Assembly: GCA_023458875.1 (NCBI GenBank)
Contig: JAEWXO010000090.1
Span: forward strand, 1 to 13,131
Length of the DNA: 13,131 bases
Direction: 5' to 3'
Source: Bacillota bacterium
Lineage (GTDB): Bacteria; Bacillota; Clostridia; Oscillospirales; Ruminococcaceae
The position numbers were made by a program, and so were the translations under genes. Below are positions 6,493-13,089 of this stretch, piece after piece. The notes under the pieces are model-generated. The model made no database searches and had not been told where the DNA came from. It saw only the letters and a list, made by a program, of their open reading frames with translations. Position 1 is the stretch's first letter. Every line of letters starts with the position of its first letter.

Positions 6493-8238
6493 ATGGAAAA
6501 TATTAATTTAAAAATTAACGGTGTAGATGTTTCTGCACCAGCCGGTTCAACAATTCTTGAAGCTGCCCGTATTGCAAATATAGACATTCCTACTCTGTGT
6601 TTTCTGAAGGATATAAATGCAATAGGTGCTTGCCGTGTATGTGTTGTTGAAGTTAAAGGAGCAAGAAGCCTTGTTGCTGCATGCGTATATCCGGTAACTG
6701 AGGGAATGGAAGTATTTACAAACACTCCTAAGGTTCTTGATTCAAGAAAGAAGACAATTCAGCTTATTCTTTCAACACATGAAAGAAAATGTCTTTCATG
6801 CGTAAGAAGCAAAGACTGTGAATTACAGACACTCGCGAAAAATCTTAACGTAGAAGATGAAGAATATTTCGACGGTGAAAAAATACAATATGAAATTGAC
6901 AACAGTGCAGCTCATATGTACCGTGACAATAACAAGTGTATCCTTTGCAGACGCTGCTCAGCAGTTTGCGGAAAGATTCAGGAAATAGGCGTTATCGGTG
7001 CAAATGAAAGAGGCTTCAAGACTCAGATAAGCAGTGCGTTTGAAATGGGACTCGGCGAGACAAGCTGTGTATCATGCGGTCAGTGTATTGCAGTATGTCC
7101 TACAGGTGCACTTTCTGAAAAGGACAACACATCAGAGGTATTTGCTGCAATAGCAGATACTTCAAAGCATGTTATTGTTCAGACAGCTCCTGCAGTAAGA
7201 GCAGCACTTGGTGAGGCTTTTGGTCTGCCGATAGGTACAAACGTACAGGGCAAAATGGTTACAGCTCTTAGAATGCTCGGCTTTGATAAGGTATTTGATA
7301 CAAACTTTGCAGCTGACCTTACAATTATGGAAGAAGCACACGAATTCCTTGACAGAGTACAGAATGGCGGAAAGCTTCCTCTTATCACATCATGCTCACC
7401 GGGATGGATTAAATACTGTGAACACTACTTCCCTGATATGACAGAAAATCTTTCAAGCTGTAAATCACCACAGCAGATGTTTGGTGCAATTGCCAAGACA
7501 TATTATGCTGAAAAGATGGGAATCGACCCTAAGGATATCATAATGGTAAGCGTTATGCCATGTACAGCAAAGAAATTTGAAATCGGTCGTGAAGATGAGA
7601 ATGCTGCCGGAGTACCTGATGTTGATATTTCTATAACAACAAGAGAGCTTGCAAGAATGATTGACCGTGCAGGAATCAAATTCCTCGATCTTAATGACGG
7701 CCAGTTTGATGATCCTATGGGTGAATCAAGTGGTGCCGCAGTTATATTCGGTGCTACAGGCGGTGTTATGGAAGCAGCATTAAGAACAGCAGTTGCTACA
7801 CTTACAAACGAAGATCCTGCATCACTTGAATTTACTGATGTCCGTGGTGTTGAAGGAATAAAGGAAGCATCTTATGATGTTGCCGGTATGACAGTTAAGG
7901 TTGCAGTAGCAAGTGGTCTTGCAAATGCAAGAGAGCTTCTTACCAAAGTAAAGAACGGTGAAGCTGACTATCACTTTATTGAAATAATGGGATGCCCTGG
8001 CGGTTGTGTAAACGGTGGCGGACAGCCTCTGCAGCCAGCAAACGTAAGAAACTTTACAGACTTAAGAGCAACCAGAGCAAAGGCACTTTATGATATTGAC
8101 AATGCTTCTACAGTAAGAATGTCACATAAAAATGAATCAATAAAGAAGCTTTATGCTGAATATCTTGGCGAACCAGGAAGCCATAAGGCTCATGAAATTC
8201 TGCATACAACATTTGTTAAAAGAACAGTAAACAAATAA
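6493..8238 (+). CDS. hydA: [FeFe] hydrogenase catalytic subunit HydA (H-cluster)
   Basis: The 581-residue catalytic subunit that makes or consumes H2 in the cytoplasm, closing a trimeric NADH- and ferredoxin-linked hydrogenase. In order: an N-terminal 2Fe-2S domain (Cys36, Cys47, Cys50, Cys64); a His-Cys3 4Fe-4S site (His96, Cys100, Cys103, Cys109); two 4Fe-4S clusters (Cys149/152/155/159 and Cys192/195/198/202); and the H-cluster domain from about 225. The H-cluster motifs are TSCSPGW (299-305), MPCTAKKFE (355-363) and EIMGCPGGCVNGGGQP (497-512), with Cys357, Cys501 and Cys505. The first motif has Ser302 after Cys301, where monomeric enzymes have two Cys. A C-terminal RMSHKNESIKKLYAEYLG tail matches the short small-subunit-like region. 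GGAGG at 6480-6484 supports the start, 15 bases after the hydB stop. Confidence 0.96.
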   Translation: MENINLKINGVDVSAPAGSTILEAARIANIDIPTLCFLKDINAIGACRVCVVEVKGARSLVAACVYPVTEGMEVFTNTPKVLDSRKKTIQLILSTHERKCLSCVRSKDCELQTLAKNLNVEDEEYFDGEKIQYEIDNSAAHMYRDNNKCILCRRCSAVCGKIQEIGVIGANERGFKTQISSAFEMGLGETSCVSCGQCIAVCPTGALSEKDNTSEVFAAIADTSKHVIVQTAPAVRAALGEAFGLPIGTNVQGKMVTALRMLGFDKVFDTNFAADLTIMEEAHEFLDRVQNGGKLPLITSCSPGWIKYCEHYFPDMTENLSSCKSPQQMFGAIAKTYYAEKMGIDPKDIIMVSVMPCTAKKFEIGREDENAAGVPDVDISITTRELARMIDRAGIKFLDLNDGQFDDPMGESSGAAVIFGATGGVMEAALRTAVATLTNEDPASLEFTDVRGVEGIKEASYDVAGMTVKVAVASGLANARELLTKVKNGEADYHFIEIMGCPGGCVNGGGQPLQPANVRNFTDLRATRAKALYDIDNASTVRMSHKNESIKKLYAEYLGEPGSHKAHEILHTTFVKRTVNK

Positions 8239-8257
8239 TTTATAGTTTTATCTATTG

Positions 8258-8292
8258 AGAACTGCCCTTTGTTAATGAGGGCAGTTCTTTTT
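8258..8292 (+). terminator. Intrinsic terminator of the hydrogenase operon
   Basis: A perfect 11-bp stem, AGAACTGCCCT (8258-8268) with AGGGCAGTTCT (8278-8288) and a 9-base loop. The final T runs into a five-T tract (8288-8292). It lies 20 bases after the hydA stop and marks the end of the five-gene unit. Confidence 0.93.
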
Positions 8293-8405
8293 CTGCAAAA
8301 TAAACACTGAAATTCCTTAAATCCTGATATTTCTTAAACGCAGTTACAGTTTTTATAACAGTGGTTGTATTTTGTTAGTTAGAGTGACAAAAAAAATATT
8401 TACAG

Positions 8406-8434
8406 TTGCGAAAGATTATGTAGTATGATAAAAT
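8406..8434 (+). promoter_or_regulatory. Probable promoter of the Nudix-nth-lysozyme operon
   Basis: TTGCGA (8406-8411) and TAAAAT (8429-8434) are spaced 17 bases, and the sequence around the -10 reads TATGATAAAAT. The same 11 bases occur at the same distance from the -35 in the promoter before the sigma gene (504-514). TTTACA (8399-8404) with TAGTAT (8421-8426) is a weaker alternative. Confidence 0.45.
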
Positions 8435-8480
8435 AAGATATATAGAATCTGAAATTATAAAAAAGGAAAGGGTATAAAGT

Positions 8481-9263
8481 GTGATTAAGAGCGTCAGTTT
8501 AACCAAAAACTCTCTGCTTGGAAAAACAGCAGACATAACGATTGACAGAAAGCTTGGTTCAAGAAATATCAGGCATAAAAATATTTTATACAGAGTCAAT
8601 ATAGGTTATCTTGCAGCTGAAAAATATGCGGGACAGAAAAAGCATACCGTTTATATAATAGGCGCTGAAAATACTTCAGATACATTTGAAGGAATGATAC
8701 TGGGGACTATCAGACACCATGATAACAACGAGCTTCTTCTGGTTGCTTCACCCGTCGGCAAATACTTTTATGAACCGCAGATACGTGAATGTCTTAATTT
8801 TTATGAAAGGCAGTATCAGTCTGACTATGAATTTTATATGGAAAAAGTCTGTGGTATAATATTATGGACAAAAAAAGACGGCAGTCCTAAGTTCCTTCTT
8901 GTAGAAAACAAGGACAGCGGCCATATTGGTTTTCCAAAAGGCCATATCGAATTTGGAGAAAGTGAGGAAGAAACTGCTGAACGTGAGGTTCTTGAAGAAA
9001 CAGGAATAAGTGTTAGTATATCAGAAAAATTCAGGACTGAGTATACATATAATATAGAAAACAGCATTAAAAAAAGAGCAGTTTATTTTATTGCAGAATA
9101 TAACGGGTACATTCCTAAACTTCAAAAATCAGAAATATCTGGCAGCTGGTGCCTTTCGTTTAAAGAAGCAGTCAGAAAACTTAATTATCCTCAGGATATA
9201 ATTGTTTTAATGGAGGCCATGGACTTTTATGACAATAAAAGAAAGAGCATTGAAAGTATGTAA
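8481..9263 (+). CDS. Fusion of an inorganic-pyrophosphatase-like domain and a Nudix hydrolase
   Basis: A 260-residue cytoplasmic protein that starts at GTG behind AAAGGAAAGGG. The C-terminal half is a Nudix hydrolase with a complete Nudix box from Gly154 to Ile176: GHIEFGE, seven residues, then REVLEETGI. The surrounding GIILWTKKDG and GFPKGH resemble bis(5'-nucleosyl)-tetraphosphatases, so dinucleoside polyphosphates are a plausible substrate. The N-terminal part (about 12-115) resembles a small clostridial family annotated as inorganic pyrophosphatase: LLGKTADITIDRKLGS, NILYRVNIGYL, then YIIGAENTSDTFEGMILGTI. The acidic residues expected before YIIG (GEEQDAYILG as I recall) read KKHTVYIIG here, so this domain is probably non-catalytic and may bind a ligand. 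The last 35 bases overlap the start of the endonuclease III gene. Confidence 0.8.
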   Translation: MIKSVSLTKNSLLGKTADITIDRKLGSRNIRHKNILYRVNIGYLAAEKYAGQKKHTVYIIGAENTSDTFEGMILGTIRHHDNNELLLVASPVGKYFYEPQIRECLNFYERQYQSDYEFYMEKVCGIILWTKKDGSPKFLLVENKDSGHIGFPKGHIEFGESEEETAEREVLEETGISVSISEKFRTEYTYNIENSIKKRAVYFIAEYNGYIPKLQKSEISGSWCLSFKEAVRKLNYPQDIIVLMEAMDFYDNKRKSIESM

Positions 9264-9879
9264 TGAATTAAAAAAGATATATCCTGATGCAAAATGTACA
9301 CTTAAATACAACAAACCATATGAGCTTGTAATAGCTACAAGACTTTCTGCGCAGTGTACAGATGCCCGGGTAAATATTGTTACAGATATATTATTTAAAA
9401 AATATACAACGCTCCGGTCATTTGCGGAGTCTGATATTAATGAGCTTGAAGGATATGTTAGGCCATGCGGATTCTATAAAACAAAGGCGAAAAATATAAA
9501 GGATATGTGTATTCAGCTTATAGAACGATTTGACGGGATAGTTCCTGACAATATTGAGAACCTTCTTTCACTTCCCGGAGTCGGGAGAAAAACAGCAAAT
9601 CTTATAGTCGGAGATATTTATGGAAAACCGGCGATAGTGACGGATACACACTGCATACGTATAGCAGGAAGACTGGGGCTTACTGACAGCAATGGGCCTC
9701 ATAAGGTTGAAAATGATCTTAAGAAGGTTATCCCCGAAGAAGAGGGATCTGATTTTTGTCATAGAATTGTGGAATTCGGCAGAGAAATCTGCAAAGCAAG
9801 AAAACCACTGTGCGAAATATGTACATTAAACAGTATATGCAGATACTATATTGAAAATAAAAAGGGCGAAAAAAAATGA
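9229..9879 (+). CDS. nth: Endonuclease III (DNA glycosylase/AP lyase)
   Basis: A 216-residue base-excision repair enzyme that removes oxidised pyrimidines and cleaves the resulting abasic site. Visible features are LSAQCTDARVN (39-49; usually LSAQTTD), the helix-hairpin-helix LPGVGRKTANLIVG (115-128) with the catalytic Lys121, the catalytic Asp139 in VTDTHCIRI, and a C-terminal 4Fe-4S cluster with C-x6-C-x2-C-x5-C spacing (Cys188, Cys195, Cys198, Cys204). Length matches the family. The ATG lies inside the 3' end of the Nudix gene, with GGAGG at 9212-9216 about 12 bases upstream, slightly long spacing. Its stop overlaps the start of the lysozyme gene by four bases, so the three genes should be co-transcribed and translationally coupled. 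Confidence 0.95.
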   Translation: MTIKERALKVCNELKKIYPDAKCTLKYNKPYELVIATRLSAQCTDARVNIVTDILFKKYTTLRSFAESDINELEGYVRPCGFYKTKAKNIKDMCIQLIERFDGIVPDNIENLLSLPGVGRKTANLIVGDIYGKPAIVTDTHCIRIAGRLGLTDSNGPHKVENDLKKVIPEEEGSDFCHRIVEFGREICKARKPLCEICTLNSICRYYIENKKGEKK

Positions 9880-11327
9880 AAAAATTAATATGTTGTCTGA
9901 CAGCATTGCTTATAGCAGGATCACAAATCGTTACATATCCGCAGAAATATAATCACGATATTAATATTTCAGAAGCTGCGTCAAATCGTATAAGTGAAAA
10001 CGGAATAGCACTTATAAAAGGGTTTGAAGGATACAGTCAATATGCATACTGGGACACCAGTCAGTGGACTATAGGATACGGTACAGGGGTACCAAGCAAA
10101 AATACATATCCCAATGGAATAACTGAAAGTGAAGCTGACAGACTTTTACGTAATGTTGTAACACGATATGAAGGGTATGTCCAGACATTTCTTGACAAAT
10201 ACAGTATTTCGGTAACACAGAATCAGTATGACGCACTTGTCAGTTTTACATACAATCTCGGAAATATATGGCAAAATTCCAGCGAAGTAACTATAAGAAC
10301 ATATCTGATAAACGGTATTTCAAATTATACAGATAAACAGATAAAGGATGCGTTTATGCTATGGTGTAAGTCCGGAGGTTCAGTATTACCTGGGCTTCTT
10401 ATCAGACGTGAAAAAGAAGCTGATCTTTTTCTGTCGGACAAGCATACAGAGGAATTAAAGGGAGAGCAATGGCGTATTACGTCGGCTACAGGCGTACGGT
10501 TCAGAACTACCCCATCTACATCAGCCGGTATTGATGAGGTAATTCCCTACAACACAGTGATTAATGTGTCAGAAAAGCAAAACGGTGAAGGCTTTTTATG
10601 GGGAAAAACAGTTTATAACGGCAAAACAGGATGGTGTGTTCTTGATTATGCTGATTATATAAGAGGCAAGCTTGAAACAACAACTATTCCTGACGGAGAT
10701 AAGTATGAACAATGGCGGATAGTATCCGATAACGGAGTCAATCTCAGACTTACATCTTCCTTGTCATCGCAGGTAATTAACATAGTACCGTATAATGCAA
10801 TTATAAAAGTATATGAAAAATATGATGACGGCACATATGTATGGGCAAGGACAGAATATAGCGGAAAGCCCGGATGGTGTGTTTTAAATTATGCATCCAA
10901 GGTTCAGGGGACATCAGATAATGTAAAAATAAACGGAATACGTATACAGACACTTCCTTCAAAAATGAATTATACAGCAGGCGAGATTTTTGACAATTCA
11001 GGTATGAGCGTGGTTGCTGTTTTGAGTGACGGAACCGAGAAAAATGTAAGTGATTACGGATGCAAGGGAAATACAAATCTTCCGGGAATAAGTATAATTA
11101 CAGTTGAGTATCAGGGCGTTACCGCAGACTTCTCTGTGCTTGTAAGCCCGTCGAAGGGTGATATTAATCTTAACGGTGCATTTGATATTGAAGATAACTT
11201 CTTTATAAAAAAGTACGTACTTAATGATAATGTAGATGAATCAATAAAACAACAGGGTGACATAAATGGGGACGGGATTATAAATGTATTTGACAGCATG
11301 CATTTAAAAAAGAAATATTTTAATTAA
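9876..11327 (+). CDS. Secreted GH24 lysozyme with SH3 repeats, Ig-like domain and dockerin
   Basis: A 483-residue secreted peptidoglycan hydrolase. The N-terminus (MKKLICCLTALLIAG) is a signal peptide; the cleavage site is unclear. Residues about 38-188 form a T4-type GH24 lysozyme, with Glu51 in KGFEGYSQYAYWD, Asp60, and Thr65 in WTIGYGTG as the expected Glu-Asp-Thr catalytic set. Two SH3-like repeats follow, EQWRITSATGVRFR to TGWCVL (about 197-256) and EQWRIVSDNGVNLR to PGWCVL (about 278-336). Next is a bacterial Ig-like domain (about 351-423). A type I dockerin (about 428-483) has loops GDINLNGAFDIED and GDINGDGIINVFD. The ATG overlaps the nth stop as ATGA. GH24 is typical of phage endolysins, but the signal peptide and dockerin indicate a cell-surface or cellulosome-like enzyme. 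Confidence 0.93.
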   Translation: MKKLICCLTALLIAGSQIVTYPQKYNHDINISEAASNRISENGIALIKGFEGYSQYAYWDTSQWTIGYGTGVPSKNTYPNGITESEADRLLRNVVTRYEGYVQTFLDKYSISVTQNQYDALVSFTYNLGNIWQNSSEVTIRTYLINGISNYTDKQIKDAFMLWCKSGGSVLPGLLIRREKEADLFLSDKHTEELKGEQWRITSATGVRFRTTPSTSAGIDEVIPYNTVINVSEKQNGEGFLWGKTVYNGKTGWCVLDYADYIRGKLETTTIPDGDKYEQWRIVSDNGVNLRLTSSLSSQVINIVPYNAIIKVYEKYDDGTYVWARTEYSGKPGWCVLNYASKVQGTSDNVKINGIRIQTLPSKMNYTAGEIFDNSGMSVVAVLSDGTEKNVSDYGCKGNTNLPGISIITVEYQGVTADFSVLVSPSKGDINLNGAFDIEDNFFIKKYVLNDNVDESIKQQGDINGDGIINVFDSMHLKKKYFN

Positions 11328-11363
11328 GATAAGAGTCCCTGTACAGTTTTATAAACTTCATGA

Positions 11364-11391
11364 GGGTAATAATTATTTCCCGACATTTTTT
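11364..11391 (+). terminator. Weak candidate terminator after the GH24 lysozyme gene
   Basis: GGGTAAT (11364-11370) can pair with ATTTCCC (11375-11381) with one T-T mismatch and the loop AATT. Six T residues follow at 11386-11391, after a 4-base gap. The stem is short and the T-run detached, so read-through into the GH25 gene is possible. Confidence 0.35.
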
Positions 11392-11458
11392 AGGTCTGTT
11401 TTTGACAGGTAAAGTTTAAATATAAAAACGAATAGGATTAATAAAACAGGGAGAGTGG

Positions 11459-12367
11459 ATGAATCAAATAATGGGTAAAATAAACAGGATTATTTATTTT
11501 ATTAAAAATACTACAGTAAAACAGCGTGTAATAACAATAAGTCTGACAGTCAGCTTTATTATTTTATCCGTTGTGTTAATACTGGTGATTAAAGAAATAA
11601 CATCATTTTCAGAGGTTGGTACGATAGCCGAAGAAGTAATTGAATATGATGAATACGGAATTCAAAAACAGGGAATGTCTCAGCATGAATATAATCTTGA
11701 TAATATTGTCACTGAAAACGGCTATAAATATTATTATGAAAATGGTCAGCGAAAATCAGCAGCGGGAATAGATGTATCATATGCACAGAAAAATATAAAC
11801 TGGACAAAAGTTAAAGCTGCGGGAATTGACTTTGCAATGATAAGACTTGGATACAGAGGTTATCAGACAGGTCTGCTTAACCTGGATGAATTCTATCATA
11901 AAAATATTCAGGAAGCAACAGCAGCAGGAATAGAAACCGGAGTATATTTTTTCTCACAGGCATTAACAGAAAAAGAAGCTGAGGAAGAAGCCGAATTTGT
12001 AATACAAAACATACAAAGCTTTAATATTACATATCCTGTTGTGTTTGACTGGGAGGTAATAACCAGTGGCCCTGCCAGAACGGATAATCTTGAAGGCAGT
12101 ATGCTTACACGCTGCTGCATTGCATTCTGTAAAAAAATTGAAGAAGCAGGGTATAAACCAATGGTATATGCTTCACTCAATTTATTGAGAAAACAATACG
12201 ATAAATATGAAATCAAAGAGCTTACAGGATATGATTTATGGCTGGCTGAGTATAAAGAATATCCTGAATTCCCCTATGAATTTAAAATGTGGCAATATAC
12301 AGACAATGGTTTTATAGACGGTATAGAGTATCCTACAGATTTAAATGTGTATTTTAATGTTAATTAA
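11459..12367 (+). CDS. Membrane-anchored GH25 lysozyme (muramidase)
   Basis: A 302-residue N-acetylmuramidase of family GH25. One transmembrane segment spans about residues 24-44 after a basic N-terminus (KQR), and no cleavage site is obvious, so it is probably a type II anchored protein facing outward. A linker of about 55 residues follows. The GH25 barrel runs from about 101: AAGIDVSYAQ (Asp105), FAMIRLGYRGY, GVYFFSQAL, PVVFDWE (Asp197, Glu199, the catalytic region), YDLWLAEY, and MWQYTDNGFIDGI with Asp294 near the end. AGGGAG at 11448-11453 supports the ATG at 11459 over the internal ATG at 11471. No cell-wall repeats or dockerin are present. A terminator follows. The role is probably wall remodelling, though lysis of competitors is possible. 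Confidence 0.92.
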   Translation: MNQIMGKINRIIYFIKNTTVKQRVITISLTVSFIILSVVLILVIKEITSFSEVGTIAEEVIEYDEYGIQKQGMSQHEYNLDNIVTENGYKYYYENGQRKSAAGIDVSYAQKNINWTKVKAAGIDFAMIRLGYRGYQTGLLNLDEFYHKNIQEATAAGIETGVYFFSQALTEKEAEEEAEFVIQNIQSFNITYPVVFDWEVITSGPARTDNLEGSMLTRCCIAFCKKIEEAGYKPMVYASLNLLRKQYDKYEIKELTGYDLWLAEYKEYPEFPYEFKMWQYTDNGFIDGIEYPTDLNVYFNVN

Positions 12368-12389
12368 TCAATAAATCTTTAATATTATA

Positions 12390-12423
12390 ATTATTTCCTG
12401 AAAATGATTAGGGAATAATTTTT
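12390..12423 (+). terminator. Intrinsic terminator of the GH25 lysozyme gene
   Basis: An 11-bp stem, AATTATTTCCT (12390-12400) with AGGGAATAATT (12411-12421) including one T-G pair, has a 10-base loop. T residues run from 12420 to 12423, followed by ATT. It begins 22 bases after the stop. Confidence 0.75.
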
Positions 12424-12509
12424 ATTAAACTGTACAAATCTTACAGATAATTGTGCTAAAAAGCACAAAATAGATACTAATAGTAAAAAAAATAAAGGTA
12501 AATTACTAC

Positions 12510-12538
12510 TTTACAATTAAAGCGACTTGTGATATAAT
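12510..12538 (+). promoter_or_regulatory. Strong orphan promoter with no gene downstream
   Basis: TTTACA (12510-12515) and a perfect TATAAT (12533-12538) are spaced 17 bases, with TGA (12530-12532) making an extended -10. No open frame follows on the plus strand; the next coding trace is a transposase fragment on the opposite strand. It may drive a small RNA, or may have lost its gene. The rest of 12427-12669 shows no gene. Confidence 0.6.
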
Positions 12539-12617
12539 ATAAACATCTGATGTATAAAACTTAAAAAAAAGTCTTTATAATAATAACTCAAACTTCGCAC
12601 ATCAAAAATAGTTGTGC

Positions 12618-12638
12618 ATATTGAAAATTCAATATTTT
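12618..12638 (+). terminator. AT-rich hairpin, possible terminator or element end
   Basis: ATATTGAA (12618-12625) and TTCAATAT (12628-12635) form a perfect 8-bp stem with a two-base loop, followed by T residues to 12638. It lies about 75 bases after the expected start of the orphan promoter's transcript. It could also belong to the edge of the decayed insertion sequence. Confidence 0.3.
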
Positions 12639-12669
12639 ATACAGTATGAAAAAGATTTCAATAGACAAA

Positions 12670-12864
12670 TCATGCGGCCTTTAACTTGATTTTTAATATA
12701 TCTGGAATAGATGCAAGAAACTTTTCAACAAAGTCAGATATCTCTTGTTTAGAAATTGTTAAAGCTTCGTTGACTGTGTTTGTAAATAATTCCATAAGCA
12801 AATTAAATGACTGCGCAAACCAGCTATCAAACAAAACATAGCTAGTGTACTGTATCACCGACAT
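12670..12864 (-). pseudogene. Internally deleted transposase remnant (IS4-like)
   Basis: A 64-residue minus-strand open frame bounded upstream by an in-frame TGA next to its ATG. The first part, IQYTSYVLFDSWFA, matches the catalytic-Asp block of IS4-type DDE transposases (usually YVLFDSWF). The remainder, QSFNLLMELFTNTVNEA to the end (LASIPDILKIKLKAA), looks like the extreme C-terminus of the same kind of protein. About 200 residues that normally separate these blocks are missing, including the rest of the DDE site. I infer an in-frame internal deletion. It cannot be an active transposase. The family assignment is from remembered Ruminococcus and Lachnospiraceae transposases. Confidence 0.55.
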
Positions 12865-12943
12865 TCAATTAAATTTATAGGATATTTAAATTATAAAACT
12901 TGATTATATTCAGAGTATTAATTATCAAAATATCTATGATACG

Positions 12944-13089
12944 TTACACTAGTGTATTGGCATATTCATATATAAACTGAAAATTATCCAAATCAGGATA
13001 TAAGGAAATCAATTTAACACGAGCATCTTTAGTAAGTGTTTTAATTCTTCATTTGATAAACGGACTGTGCGTTTTTTGGGTTTTGCCAT
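12944..13089 (-). pseudogene. Frameshifted N-terminal transposase-like fragment
   Basis: On the minus strand an ATG at 13089 lies behind GAGGG and encodes MAKPKKRTVRLSNEELK, but the frame stops at 13009-13011. One extra A in the short A-run (the four T at 13039-13042 on the plus strand) would join it to TLTKDARVKLISLYPDLDN and onwards to a TAA at 12944. The good ribosome binding site and basic N-terminus suggest a real former start. It lies on the same strand as, and upstream of, the internally deleted transposase fragment, so both may come from one insertion sequence. No terminal inverted repeats were identified. The stretch from 12865 to 12943 shows nothing recognisable. Confidence 0.4.

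Noticed and set aside
9876..11327. GH24 lysozyme as a sign of prophage
   Set aside because: No holin, spanin, structural or integrase gene is nearby, and the protein has its own signal peptide and a dockerin, so a cellular surface enzyme is the better reading.
11402..11426. TTGACA at 11402-11407 with TATAAA at 11421-11426 as a promoter for the GH25 lysozyme gene
   Set aside because: The spacer is only 13 bases, too short for a normal sigma-70 promoter, and no better -10 lies at 16-18 bases.
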